Positions 40,401 to 53,888 of a stretch of 64,000 bases of DNA are shown here, piece after piece (the first letter of the stretch is position 1; the number at the start of each line of letters is the position of its first letter). The translations under genes were made by a program, and so were the position numbers. The notes beneath the pieces are model-generated. The model was not told the DNA's origin. It ran no database searches and saw nothing but the letters and a program-made list of their open reading frames with translations. Origin of the DNA: Elmis aenea (Eukaryota; Arthropoda; Insecta; Coleoptera; Elmidae). The stretch lies in contig CANTFG010000099.1 of assembly GCA_947652605.1 (NCBI GenBank), forward strand, positions 124,001 to 188,000, read 5' to 3'.

Positions 40401-43390
40401 AGCTGGTTTTAATTTTTAATAATTTCCTAAAAATACCGTGCTTTAGTTAATACATATGTTCCTTGAGCGACTATTTCTAAACAATTTTAATTATTGATTT
40501 GTATATCACAGAAACAGTTTATCCATCGCCTCTTTACATGAATACAATTGTTTTGCATATGTCTTTCAATGAGCTGGCATTAATTTTTAATAATTTCCTA
40601 AAAATACCGTGCTTTAGTTAATACATATGTTCCTTGTACGACTATTTCGAAACAATTTCAATTATTGATTTGTATATGACAGGAACAGTTTATCCATCGC
40701 CTCTTTACATGAATACAATTGTTTTGCATATGTCTTTCAATGAGCTGGTTTTAATTTTTAATAATTTCCTAAAAATACCGTGCTTTAGTTAATACATATG
40801 TTCCTTGAGCGACTATTTCTAAACAATTTTAATTATTGATTTGTATATCACAGGAACAGTTTATCCATCGCCTCTTTACAGGAATACAATTTTTTTGCAT
40901 ATGTCTTTCAATAAGCTGGTTTTAATTTTTAATAATTTCCTAAAAATACCGTGCATTAGTTAATACATATGTTCCTTGTGCGACTATTTCGAAACAATTT
41001 CAATTATTGATTTATATATGACAGGAACAGTTTATCCATCGCCTCTTTACATGAATACAATTGTTTTGCATATGTCTTTTAATGAGCTGGTATTAATTTT
41101 TAATAATTTCCTAAAAATACCGTGCTTTAGTTAATACATATGTTCCTTGTGCGACTATTTCGAAACGATTTTAATTATTGATTTGAATATCACAGGAACA
41201 GTTTATCCATCGCCTCTTTACATGAATACAATTGTTTTGCATATGTCTTTCAATGAGCTGGTTTTAATTTTTAATAATTTCCTAAAAATACCGTGCTTTA
41301 GTTAATACATATGTTCCTTGAGCGACTATTTCTAAACAATTTTATTTATTGATTTGTATATCACAGGAACAGTTTATCCATCGCCTCTTTACAGGAATAC
41401 AATTGTTTTGCATATGTCTTTCAATGAGCTGGTTTTAATTTTTAATAATTTCCTAAAAATACCGTGCTTTAGTTAATACATATGTTTCTTGAGCGACTAT
41501 TTCTGAACATTTTTAATTATTGATTTGTATATCACAGAAACAGTTTATCCATCGCCTCTTTACATAAATACAATTGTTATGCGAATGTCTTTCAAAGAGC
41601 TGGTTTTAATTTTTACTAATTTCCTAAAAATACCGTGCTTTAGTTAATACATATGTTCCTTGTGCGACTATTTCGAAACAATTTCTATTATTGATTTCTA
41701 TATCACAGGAACAGTTTATCCATCGCCTCTTTACATGAATACAATTGTTTTGCATATGTCTTTCAGTGAGCTGGTTTTAATTTTTAATAATTTCCTAAAA
41801 ATACCGTGCTTTAGTTAATACATATGTTCCTTGAGCGACAATTTCGAAACAATTTTAATTATTGATTTGTATATCACAGGAACAGTTTATCCATCGCCTC
41901 TTTACATGAATACAATTGTTTTGCATATGTCTTTTAATGAGCTGGTATTAATTTTTAATAATTTCCTAAAAATACCGTGCTTTAGTTAATACATATGTTC
42001 CTTGTGCGACTATTTCGAAACAATTTCAATTATTGATTTGTATATGACAGGAACAGTTTATCCATCGCCTCTTTACATGAATACAATTGTTTTGCATAAG
42101 TCTTTCAATGAGCTGGTTTTAATTTTTAATAATTTCCTAAAAATACCGTGCTTTAGTTAATACATATGTTCCTTGAGCGACTATTTCTAAACAATTTTAA
42201 TTATTGATTTGTATATCACAGGAACAGTTTATCCATCGCCTCTTTACAGGAATACAATTTTTTTGCATATGTCTTTCAATGAGCTGGTTTTAATTTTTAA
42301 TAATTTCCTAAAAATACCGTGCATTAGTTAATACATATGTTCCTTGAGCGACTATTTCTAAACGATTTTAATTATTGATTTGAATATCACAGGAACAGTT
42401 TATCCATCGCCTCTTTACATGAATACAATTGTTTTGCATATGTCTTTCAATGAGCTGGTTTTAATTTTTAATAATTTCCTAAAAATATGGTGCTTTAGTT
42501 AATACATATGTTCCTTGAGCGACTATTTCTAAACAATTTTAATTATTGATTTGTATATCACAGAAACAGTTTATCCATCGCCTCTTTACATGAATACAAT
42601 TGTTTTGCATATGTCTTTCAATGAGCTGGTTTTAATTTTTAATAATTTCCTAAAAATACCGTGCTTTAGTTAATACATATGTTCCTTGAGCGACTATTTC
42701 TAAACAATTTTAATTATTGATTTGTATATCACAGGAACAGTTTATCCATCGCCTCTTTACAGGAATACAATTTTTTTGCATATGTCTTTCAATAAGCTGG
42801 TTTTAATTTTTAATAATTTCCTAAAAATACCGTGCATTAGTTAATACATATGTTCCTTGAGCGACTCTTTCTAAACAATTTTAATTATTGATTTGTATAT
42901 CACAGGAACAGTTTATCCATCGCCTTTTTACAGGAATACAATTGTTTTGCATATGTCTTTCAATGAGCTGGTTTTAATTTTTAATAATTTCCTAAAAATA
43001 CCGTGCTTTAGTTAATACATATGTTCCTTGAGCGACTATTTCTAAACAATTTTAATTATTGATTTGTATATCACAGGAACAGTTTATCCATCGCCTCTTT
43101 ACAGGAATACAATTGTTTTGCATATGTCTTTCAATGAGCTCGTTTTAATTTTTAATAATTTCCTAAAAATACCTTGCTTTAGTTAATACATATGTTCCTT
43201 GAGCGACTATTTCTAAACAATTTTAATTATTGATTTGTATATCACAGGAACAGTTTATCCATCGCCTCTTTACAGGAATACAATTGTTTTGCATATGTCT
43301 TTCAATGAGCTGGTTTTAATTTTTAATAATTTCCTAAAAATACCGTGCATTAGTTAATACATATGTTCTTTGAGCGACTATTTCTGAACA
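34495..43390 (+). repeat. 26-mer higher-order repeat, two copies at 4446 bp
   Basis: CGCCTTTTTACAGG with the rare AATACATTGG is at 34711 and 39157, and the CGAAACAATTTCTATT monomer gives AACAATTTCT at 37231 and 41677. Both are 4446 bp apart, exactly 26 x 171. Intervening markers agree in order: ACAATTGTAATT, GGCATTAATTT, AATTTTTTTGC with CAATAAGCTGG, ACAATTTTATTTATT, GTTATGCGAATG and TTTCAGTGAGC. Beyond 37.38 kb copy 1 has one extra GCATAAGTC monomer, so later markers (GCGACTCTTTC at 38586 and 42861) are 4275 bp, or 25 monomers, apart. Edges are approximate. Confidence 0.85.
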
Positions 43391-46299
43391 ATTTAAATTA
43401 TTGATTTGTATATCACAGGAACAGTTTATCCATCGCCTCTTTACATGAATACAATTGTTTTGCATATGTCTTTCAATGAGCTGGTTTTAATTTTTAATAA
43501 TTTCCTAAAAATACCGTGCTTTAGATAATACATATGTTCCTTGTGCGACTGTTTCGAAACAATTTCAATTATTGATTTGTATATGACAGGAACAGTTTAT
43601 CCATCGCCTCTTTACATGAATACAATTGTTTTGCATATGTCTTTCAATGAGCTGGTTTTAATTTTTAATAATTTCCTAAAAATACCTTGCTTTAGTTAAT
43701 ACATATGTTCCTTGAGCGACTATTTCGAAACAATTTTAATTATTGATTTGTATATCACAGGAACAGTTTATCCATCGCCTCTTTACATGAATACAATTGT
43801 TTTGCATATGTCTTTCAATGAGCTGGTTTTAATTTTTAATAATTTCCTAAAAATACCGTGCTTTAGTTAATACATATGTTCCTTGAGCGACTATTTCTGA
43901 ACAATTTAAATTATTGATTTGTATATCACAGGAACAGTTTATCCATCGCCTCTTTACATGAATACAATTGTTTTGCATATGTCTTTCAATGAGCTGGTTT
44001 TAATTTTTAATAATTTCCTAAAAATACCGTGCTTTAGATAATACATATGTTCCTTGTGCGACTGTTTCGAAACAATTTCAATTATTGATTTGTATATGAC
44101 AGGAACAGTTTATCCATCGCCTCTTTACATGAATACAATTGTTTTGCATATGTCTTTCAATGAGCTGGTTTTAATTTTTAATAATTTCCTAAAAATACCG
44201 TGCTTTAGTTAATACATATGTTCCTTGAGCGACTATTTCGAAACAATTTTAATTATTGATTTGTATATCACAGGAACAGTTTATCCATCGCCTCTTTACA
44301 TGAATACAATTGTTTTGCATATGTCTTTCAATGAGCTGGTTTTAATTTTTAATAATTTCCTAAAAATACCGTGCTTTAGTTAATACATATGTTCCTTGAG
44401 CGACTATTTCGAAACAATTTTAATTATTGATTTGTATATCACAGGAACAGTTTATCCATCGCCTCTTTACATGAATACAATTGTTTTGCATATGTCTTTC
44501 AATGAGCTGGTTTTAATTTTTAATAATTTCCTAAAAATACCGTGCTTTAGTTAATACATATGTTCCTTGTGCTACTATTTCGAAACAATTTCAATTATTG
44601 ATTTGCATATCACAGGAACAGTTTATCAATCGCCTCTTTACATGAATACAATTGTTTTGCATATGTCTTTCAATAAGCTGGTATTAATTTTTAATAATTT
44701 CCTAAAAATACCGTGCTTTAGTTAATACATATGTTCCTTGTGCGACTATTTCTAAACAATTTTAATTATTGATTTGTATATCACAGGAACAGTTTATCCA
44801 TCGCCTCTTTACATGAATACAATTGTTTTGCATATGTCTTTCAATGAGCTGGTTTTAATTTTTAATAATTTCCTAAAAATACCGTGCTTTAGTTAATACA
44901 AATGTTCCTTGAGCGACTATTTCTAAACAATTTTAATTATTGATTTGTATATCACAGGAACAGTTTATCCATCGCCTCTTTACAGGAATACAATTGTTTT
45001 GCATATGTCTTTCAATGAGCTGGTTTTAATTTTTAATAATTTCCTAAAAATACCGTGCTTTAGTTAATACATATGTTCCTTGAGCGACTATTTCTAAACA
45101 ATTTTAATTATTGATTTGTATATCACAGGAACAGTTTATCCATCGCCTCTTTACATGAATACAATTGTTTTGCATATGTCTTTCACTAAGCTGGTTTTAA
45201 TTTTTAATAATTTCCTAAAAATACCGTGCATTAGTTAATACATATGTTCCTTGAGCGACTATTTCTGAACAATTTTAATTATTGATTTGTATATCACAGG
45301 AACAGTTTATCCATCGCCTCTTTACATGAATACAATTGTTTTGCATATGTCTTTCAATGAGCTGGTTTTAATTTTTAATAATTTCCTAAAAATACCGTGC
45401 TTTAATTAATACATATGTTCCTTGTTCGACTATTTCGAAACAATTTCAATTATTGATTTCTATATGACAGGAACAGTTTATCCATCGCCTCTTTACATGA
45501 ATACAATTGTTTTGCATATGTCTTTCAATGAGCTGGTATTAATTTTTAATAATTTCCTAAAAATACCGTGCTTTAGTTAATACATATGTTCCTTGTGCGA
45601 CTATTTCTAAACAATTTTAATTATTGATTTGTATATCACAGGAACAGTTTATCCATCGCCTCTTTACATGAATACAATTGTTTTGCATATGTCTTTCAAT
45701 GAGCTGGTTTTAATTTTTAATAATTTCCTAAAAATACCGTGCTTTAGTTAATACATATGTTCCTTGAGCGACTATTTCTAAACAATTTTAATTATTGATT
45801 TGTATATCACAGGAACAGTTTATCCATCGCTTCTTTACATGAATACAATTGTTTTGCATATGTCTTTCAATGAGCTGGTTTTAATTTTTAATAATTTCCT
45901 AAAAATACCGTGCTTTAGTTAATACATATGTTCCTTGAGCGACTATTTCTAAAAAATTTTAATTATTGATTTGTATATCACAGGAACAGTTTATCCATCG
46001 CCTCTTTACATAAATACAATTGTTTTGCATATGTCTTTCAATGAGCTGGTTTTAATTTTTACTAATTTCCTAAAAATACCGTGCTTTAGTTAATACATAT
46101 GTTCCTTGAGCGACTATTTCGAAACAATTTTAATTATTGATTTGTATATCACAGGAACAGTTTATCCATCGCCTCTTTACATGAATACAATTGTTTTGCA
46201 TATGTCTTTCAATGAGCTGGTTTTAATTTTTAATAATTTCCTAAAAATACCGTGCTTTAGTTAATACATATGTTCCTTGAGCGACTATTTCGAAACAAT

Positions 46300-49190
46300 T
46301 TTAATTATTGATTTGTATATCTCAGGAACAGTTTATCCATCGCCTCTTTACATGAATACAATTGTTTTGCATATGTCTTTCAATGAGCTGGTTTTAATTT
46401 TTAATAATTTCCTAAAAATACCGTGCTTTAGTTAATACATATGTTCCTTGAGCGACTATTTCTGAACAATTTTAATTATTGATTTGTATGTCACAAAAAC
46501 AGTTTATCCATCGCCTCTTTACAGGAATACAATTGTTTTGCATATGTCTTTCAATGAGCTGGTTTTAATTTTTAATAATTTCCTAAAAATACCGTGCTTT
46601 AGTTAATACATAATTATGTTCCTTGAGCGACTATTTCTGAACAATTTTAATTATTGATTTGTATATCACAGAAACAGTTTATCCATCGCCTCTTTACAGG
46701 AATACAATTGTTTTGCATATGTCTTTCAATGAGCTGGTTTTAATTTTTAAACATTTCCTAAAAATACCGTGCTTTAGTTAATACATATGTTCCTTGAGCG
46801 ACTATTTCTGAACAATTTTAATTATTGATTTGTATATCACAGAAACAGTTTATCCATCGCCTCTTTACAGGAATACAATTGTTTTGCATATGTCTTTCAA
46901 TGAGCTGGTTTCAATTTTTAATAATTTCCTAAAAATACCGTGCTTTAGTTAATACATATGTTCCTTGAGCGACTATTTCTGAACAATTTTAATTATTGAT
47001 TTGTATATCACAGAAACAGTTTATCCATCGCCTCTTTACATGAATACAATTGTTTTGCATATGTCTTTCAAAGAGCTGGTTTTAATTTTTACTAATTTCC
47101 TAAAAATACCGTGCTTTAGTTAATACATATGTTCCTTGTGCGACTATTTCGAAACAATTTGAATTATTGATTTGTATATGACAGGAACAGTTTATCCATC
47201 GCCTTTTTACATGAATAAAATTGTTTTGCATATGTCTTTCAATGAGCTGGTTTTAATTTTTAATAATTTCCTAAAAATACCGTGCTTTAGTTAATACATA
47301 TGTTCCTTGTGCGACTATTTTGAAACAATTTCAATTATTGATTTGTATATGACAGGAACAGTTTATCCATCGCTTCTTTACATGAATACAATTGTTTTGC
47401 ATATGTCTTTCAATGAGCTGGTTTTATTTTTTAATAATTTCCTAAAAATACCGTGCTTTAGTTAATACATATGTTCCTTGAGCGACTATTTCTAAACAAT
47501 TTTAATTATTGATTTGTATATCACAGAAACAGTTTATCCATCGCCTCTTTACATGAATACAATTGTTTTGCATATGTCTTTCAATGAGCTGGTATTAATT
47601 TTTAATAATTTCCTAAAAATACCGTGCTTTAGTTAATACATATGTTCCTTGTGCGACTATTTCGAAACAATTTCAAATATTGATTTGTATATGACAGGAA
47701 CAGTTTATCCATCGCCTCTTTACATGAATACAATTGTTTTGCATATGTCTTTCAATAAGCTGGTTTTAATTTTTAATAATTTCCTAAAAATACCGTGCTT
47801 TAGTTAATACATATGTTCCTTGAGCGACTATTTCGAAACAATTTTAATTATTGATTTGTATATCACAGGAACAGTTTATCCATCGCCTCTTTACATGAAT
47901 ACAATTGTTTTGCATATGTCTTTCAATGAGCTGGTTTTAATTTTTAATAATTTCCTAAAAATACCGTGCTTTAGTTAATACATATGTTCCTTGAGCGACT
48001 ATTTCGAAACAATTTTAATTATTGATTTGTATATCTCAGGAACAGTTTATCCATCGCCTCTTTACATGAATACAATTGTTTTGCATATGTCTTTCAATGA
48101 GCTGGTTTTAATTTTTAATAATTTCCTAAAAATACCGTGCTTTAGTTAATACATATGTTCCTTGAGCGACTATTTCTGAACAATTTTAATTATTGATTTG
48201 TATGTCACAAAAACAGTTTATCCATCGCCTCTTTACAGGAATACAATTGTTTTGCATATGTCTTTCAATGAGCTGGTTTTAATTTTTAATAATTTCCTAA
48301 AAATACCGTGCTTTAGTTAATACATAATTATGTTCCTTGAGCGACTATTTCTGAACAATTTTAATTATTGATTTGTATATCACAGAAACAGTTTATCCAT
48401 CGCCTCTTTACAGGAATACAATTGTTTTGCATATGTCTTTCAATGAGCTGGTTTTAATTTTTAAACATTTCCTAAAAATACCGTGCTTTAGTTAATACAT
48501 ATGTTCCTTGAGCGACTATTTCTGAACAATTTTAATTATTGATTTGTATATCACAGAAACAGTTTATCCATCGCCTCTTTACAGGAATACAATTGTTTTG
48601 CATAGGTCTTTCAATGAGCTGGTTTCAATTTTTAATAATTTCCTAAAAATACCGTGCTTTAGTTAATACATATGTTCCTTGAGCGACTATTTCTGAACAA
48701 TTTTAATTATTGATTTGTATATCACAGAAACAGTTTATCCATCGCCTCTTTACATGAATACAATTGTTTTGCATATGTCTTTCAAAGAGCTGGTTTTAAT
48801 TTTTACTAATTTCCTAAAAATACCGTGCTTTAGTTAATACATATGTTCCTTGTGCGACTATTTCGAAACAATTTGAATTATTGATTTGTATATGACAGGA
48901 ACAGTTTATCCATCGCCTTTTTACATGAATAAAATTGTTTTGCATATGTCTTTCAATGAGCTGGTTTTAATTTTTAATAATTTCCTAAAAATACCGTGCT
49001 TTAGTTAATACATATGTTCCTTGTGCGACTATTTTGAAACAATTTCAATTATTGATTTGTATATGACAGGAACAGTTTATCCATCGCTTCTTTACATGAA
49101 TACAATTGTTTTGCATATGTCTTTCAATGAGCTGGTTTTATTTTTTAATAATTTCCTAAAAATACCGTGCTTTAGTTAATACATATGTTC
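46300..49190 (+). repeat. 10-mer higher-order repeat (1714 bp) with +4 indel marker
   Basis: The +4 variant TAATTATGTTCC is at 46611 and 48325, 1714 bp apart, or 10 x 171 plus the 4-bp insertion. Adjacent private variants match in order: TATATCTCAGG, TGTCACAAAAAC, TTTTTAAACATTTCC, GGTTTCAATTT, CAAAGAGCTGG, ACAATTTGAATT, CTATTTTGAAAC and CAATTTCAAATATTG. The same series recurs at 51.2-52.2 kb (marker at 51407, 3082 bp further on) and at 57.7-60.1 kb (57869 and 59583, again 1714 bp apart). The 48.2-kb copy skips two monomers late in the series near 49.19 kb. Confidence 0.85.
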
Positions 49191-52100
49191 CTTGTGCGAC
49201 TATTTCGAAACAATTTCAAATATTGATTTGTATATGACAGGAACAGTTTATCCATCGCCTCTTTACATGAATACAATTGTTTTGCATATGTCTTTCAATA
49301 AGCTGGTTTTAATTTTTAATAATTTCCTAAAAATACCGTGCTTTAGTTAATACATATGTTCCTTGAGCGACTATTTCTAAACAATTTTAATTATTGATTT
49401 GTATATCACAGGAACAGTTTATCCATCGCCTCTTTACAGGAATACATTTGTTTTGCATATGTCTTTCAATGAGCTGGTTTTAATTTTTAATAATTTCCTA
49501 AAAATACCGTGCATTAGTTAATACATATGTTCCTTGAGCGACTATTTCTGAACAATTTTAATTATTGATTTGTATATCACAGGAACAGTTTATCCATCGC
49601 CTCTTTACATGAATACAATTGTTTTGCATATGTCTTTCAATGAGCTGGTTTTAATTTTTAATAATTTCCTAAAAATACCGTGCTTTAGTTAATACATATG
49701 TTCCTTGGGCGACTATTTCTAAACGATTTTAATTATTGATTTGTATATCACAGGAACAGTTTATCCATCGCCTCTTTACATGAATACAATTGTTTTGCAT
49801 ATGTCTTTCAATGAGCTGGTTTTAATTTTTAATAATTTCCTAAAAATACCGTGCTTTAGTTAATACATATGTTCCTTGAGCGACTATTTCTAAACAATTT
49901 TAATTATTGATTTGTATATCACAGGAACAGTTTATCCATCGCCTCTTTACATGAATACAATTGTTTTGCATATGTCTTTCAATAAGCTGGCAATAATTTT
50001 TAATAATTTCCTAAAAATACCGTGCTTTAGTTGATACATATGTTCCTTGTGCGACTATTTCGAAACAATTTCAATTATTGATTTGTATATGACAGGAACA
50101 GTTTATCCATCGCCTCTTTACATGAATACAATTGTTTTGCATATGTCTTTCAATGAGCTGGTTTTAATTTTTAATAATTTCCTAAAAATACCGTGCTTTA
50201 GTTAATACATATGTTCCTTGAGCGACTATTTCTAAACAATTTTAATTATTGATTTGTATATCACAGGAACTGTTTATCCATCGCCTCTTTACAGGAATAC
50301 AATTGTTTTGCATATGTCTTTCAATGAGCTGGTTTTAGTTTTTAATAATTTCCTAAAAATACCGTGCTTTAGTTAATACATATGTTCCTTGAGCGACTAT
50401 TTCTAAACGATTTTAATTATTGATTTGTATATCACAGGAACAGTTTATCCATCGCCTCTTTACATGAATACAATTGTTTTGCATATGTCTTTCAATGAGC
50501 TGGTTTTAATTTTTAATAATTTCCTAAAAATACCGTGCTTTAGTTAATACATATGTTCCTTGAGCGACTATTTCTAAACAATTTTAATTATTGATTTGTA
50601 TATGACAGGAACAGTTTATCCATCGCTTCTTTACATGAATACAATTGTTTTGCATATGTCTTTCAATGAGCTGGTTTTAATTTTTAATAATTTCCTAAAA
50701 ATACCGTGCTTTAGTTAATACATATGTTCCTTGAGCGACTATTTCTAAAAAATTTTAATTATTGATTTGTATATCACAGGAACAGTTTATCCATCGCCTC
50801 TTTACATAAATACAATTGTTTTGCATATGTCTTTCAATGAGCTGGTTTTAATTTTTACTAATTTCCTAAAAATACCGTGCTTTAGTTAATACATATGTTC
50901 CTTGAGCGACTATTTCGAAACAATTTTAATTATTGATTTGTATATCACAGGAACAGTTTATCCATCGCCTCTTTACATGAATACAATTGTTTTGCATATG
51001 TCTTTCAATGAGCTGGTTTTAATTTTTAATAATTTCCTAAAAATACCGTGCTTTAGTTAATACATATGTTCCTTGAGCGACTATTTCGAAACAATTTTAA
51101 TTATTGATTTGTATATCACAGGAACAGTTTATCCATCGCCTCTTTACATGAATACAATTGTTTTGCATATGTCTTTCAATGAGCTGGTTTTAATTTTTAA
51201 TAATTTCCTAAAAATACCGTGCTTTAGTTAATACATATGTTCCTTGAGCGACTATTTCTGAACAATTTTAATTATTGATTTGTATGTCACAAAAACAGTT
51301 TATCCATCGCCTCTTTACAGGAATACAATTGTTTTGCATATGTCTTTCAATGAGCTGGTTTTAATTTTTAATAATTTCCTAAAAATACCGTGCTTTAGTT
51401 AATACATAATTATGTTCCTTGAGCGACTATTTCTGAACAATTTTAATTATTGATTTGTATATCACAGAAACAGTTTATCCATCGCCTCTTTACAGGAATA
51501 CAATTGTTTTGCATATGTCTTTCAATGAGCTGGTTTTAATTTTTAAACATTTCCTAAAAATACCGTGCTTTAGTTAATACATATGTTCCTTGAGCGACTA
51601 TTTCTGAACAATTTTAATTATTGATTTGTATATCACAGAAACAGTTTATCCATCGCCTCTTTACAGGAATACAATTGTTTTGCATATGTCTTTCAATGAG
51701 CTGGTTTCAATTTTTAATAATTTCCTAAAAATACCGTGCTTTAGTTAATACATATGTTCCTTGAGCGACTATTTCTGAACAATTTTAATTATTGATTTGT
51801 ATATCACAGAAACAGTTTATCCATCGCCTCTTTACATGAATACAATTGTTTTGCATATGTCTTTCAAAGAGCTGGTTTTAATTTTTACTAATTTCCTAAA
51901 AATACCGTGCTTTAGTTAATACATATGTTCCTTGTGCGACTATTTCGAAACAATTTGAATTATTGATTTGTATATGACAGGAACAGTTTATCCATCGCCT
52001 TTTTACATGAATAAAATTGTTTTGCATATGTCTTTCAATGAGCTGGTTTTAATTTTTAATAATTTCCTAAAAATACCGTGCTTTAGTTAATACATATGTT

Positions 52101-52261
52101 CCTTGTGCGACTATTTTGAAACAATTTCAATTATTGATTTGTATATGACAGGAACAGTTTATCCATCGCTTCTTTACATGAATACAATTGTTTTGCATAT
52201 GTCTTTCAATGAGCTGGTTTTATTTTTCAATAATTTCCTAAAAATACCGTGCTTTAGTTAA

Positions 52262-52275
52262 CCCATTAAACGCCA
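52262..52275 (+). repeat. piggyBac left terminal inverted repeat
   Basis: CCCATTAAACGCCA follows the TTAA duplication directly. It pairs with the right end with mismatches at positions 7 and 9. Family members start with CCC and are cut precisely next to TTAA. The region from here to 52487 is AT-rich, has no reading frame of note, and holds one copy of the subterminal palindromic motif. Confidence 0.88.
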
Positions 52276-52387
52276 AGCATTAAAATACCGGTTTGATTTC
52301 GAATTTTTGTTAATATTCTATCTGATTAGGGTCCAATTAAGACATTTCTGTAGTTTTTTGGAAAAAAATTTCTTTATATTTTACGAA

Positions 52388-52416
52388 AATTAATGTTGCG
52401 TTAACGCATCAATGGC
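52388..52416 (+). promoter_or_regulatory. piggyBac subterminal motif, left copy
   Basis: A 29-bp sequence centred on the 12-bp palindrome TGCGTTAACGCA is repeated exactly at 53889-53917. This copy lies 126 bp in from the left end; the other ends 10 bp from the right end. Internal repeats near both ends with unequal spacing are known in piggyBac elements and help transposase binding, so this is a candidate binding site by analogy. Both copies read in the same direction, but the core is palindromic. Confidence 0.6.
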
Positions 52417-52487
52417 ATATAGTAGTAGTAATTGGGAAAAAATAAAATGTTTGTTTTTATAATGTTTTTTTATTTATTTTTATATAA

Positions 52488-53396
52488 TTACATATATGTT
52501 TTATGAGTATAAATATTTAAAAACGAAAAATTTAAAACGAAAAAAAAAAGAAATTCTAAAAGAATATAAAAATAAAACTGCAAATTCTTATGGTTTATGG
52601 CATCGAACAATGGCCTAAGCTTAGCAAATTTATCTTTTTTGTCTAAATTATCATTATTGGCTAAATGAATATTTTTCTTTATATTCCTAAATTTGTTCCG
52701 ACTCATGCAGTTTTTTACTAAAGGTAGTCCTTTATCTTCATCTCTACTCCAATACATATCCATTTGTGGCAATGTATGATAACCAGACAAAATCATAATG
52801 CCCAAAAACTTTTTCAGATCAGAAATTGTCAACTTAAAGTCATGTCTATTTTTATCTTGTGCATATTTCAATGAATGTTCAATAATCATATTCAAGATAT
52901 CGTCATCAAAAAATAGGAAAAATATATCTATTGGAGATTTCTCATCTACAACGTCTTTTATATGTGATATTTTATTTTCTTCATTGAAATTTTTAGAAGA
53001 ATCAATGAAAGCAATGTCATCTTTGCGCCAATTAGCATGATAGACAGCAGATTTTTTTCTTTTTGTTGCAGCTTTAGCAGGTTCAAAATCCGGGTCTATA
53101 TTATTTTCAGTCATGATTTCTAAAGTGCCAGCAATATCTTGGGGCATGAAATCGCCTATAATAAAAAAGGTGTTGTAAGTTATATAAATAAAACAACATG
53201 TGTATGTAAGGGCTTGCTTACCTTGCAATAGGTTATCATCTCCATCTTCTTCGTCAGTAAGTTCATCGACATTTGGTGGGATAATAACAACATCAATCTC
53301 ATTATCTTCATAAATATTTTCTATTTCCGCTTCAAGTTCTTTTATTGTCAGAGGTCTATTTTTATCAAAATCATATTTCCTTTTATTATTACTCAT
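52488..53396 (-). pseudogene. piggyBac transposase, N-terminal fragment lacking catalytic residues
   Basis: This minus-strand frame starts at the ATG at 53394-53396 and encodes 302 residues as read. After an acidic N-terminal stretch (30-54, rich in D and E) come SPIDIFFLFFDDDILNMII at 154-172, the usual start of the DDE_Tnp_1_7 domain, then DLKKFLGIMILSGYHTLP at 193-210, MDMYWSRDED at 212-221, MSRNKFRNIKKNIHLANN at 231-248 and KLRPLFDAINHKNLQF at 259-274. In intact transposases the next segment carries the first catalytic Asp (IDEQM). Here residues 275-302 are a hydrophobic filler encoded by AT-rich DNA, so all three catalytic Asp and the C-terminal zinc-binding region are gone. A likely 66-bp intron covers residues 60-81, leaving 280 residues if spliced. 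A TATA-like TATATTTTAT lies about 50 bp upstream of the ATG, and a poly(A)-like AATAAA (minus strand, 52473-52478) follows the stop. Transposase activity is not expected; a DNA-binding remnant cannot be judged. Confidence 0.9.
53156..53221 (-). other. putative GT-AG intron in the piggyBac transposase fragment
   Basis: On the minus strand the donor reads CAAG|GTAAGC and the acceptor TTTTTTATTATAG|GCGATT. The 66 bp between are AT-rich, and their translation (residues 60-81, rich in T, Y, I and F) looks unlike the acidic flanking protein. The length is a multiple of three with no stop, so both spliced and unspliced forms stay in frame. Splicing would join NLLQG directly to DFMPQDIAGT. Intron status is inferred from splice signals and protein character only. 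Confidence 0.65.
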
Positions 53397-53888
53397 ATTT
53401 TACAAGAATTACACTAACTTACACGATAACAAACACTTAACGCATCCATAAAATATAACTGCAGGCATGAACAAACTCGCACTAAAGTTGTAAACTCGCG
53501 CAACACTTAGATATAATATACTACCGTATGTACGTCTATACCACACAAACTGCCGTTGATGCGAAAACGCAACATAATGTTCTTATCTAAAAATCTCTGA
53601 ATTGATTAATTTTTTTTTACACATAATTTTTTTGTTAGTACTAGAAAGACACTTTTATTGTAAACTCAGCTTAAATCATATCTCAGAATTTCAAGAAAGA
53701 AAATATGCATGACGAAAATTTTAAAATTATTATTCTCTAAATTAAAACTTTTTGGTTATTGTAAAAAGCATTAAACAATAAGTTTAAAATATTATAAAAA
53801 ATATTCTTAGGTAAAATAGACCTTCTACAAAAATATGCTGACAAGAATTTTACAATAAACAATTATTTAGTTACTAAAAAAAATAAAC
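53397..53888. other. piggyBac 5' non-coding region
   Basis: About 490 bp lie between the transposase start and the right-end motif. They are AT-rich with no open frame I would call. Besides the TATA-like sequence near 53450, two degenerate copies of the subterminal motif occur: TTAACGCATCCAT at 53437-53449, and an inverted copy at 53552-53578 with core GATGCGAAAACGCAACAT. The promoter for the transposase, read leftward, should lie here by position. Confidence 0.5.

Larger units (their letters stand above)
34175..52261 (+). repeat. 171-bp satellite array, segment 5
   Basis: About 106 monomers in uniform + orientation lie between LINE copy 2 and the piggyBac element. The segment contains the 26-mer duplication (34.5-43.4 kb), a short 3-monomer duplication around 43.4-44.2 kb (ACAATTTAAATT and GCGACTGTTTCG repeated at about 522 bp), the 10-mer block at 46.3-49.2 kb and its third relative near 51.2-52.2 kb. 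A TATGGTGCTTTAG variant near 38.21 kb recurs near 42.49 kb. Small indels are the +4 CATAATTATG variants at 46611, 48325 and 51407. No gene is seen on either strand. Confidence 0.96.

Noticed and set aside
52798..53040. 80-residue + strand open frame inside the piggyBac element
   Set aside because: It is antisense to the transposase fragment, which has clear family motifs on the other strand.
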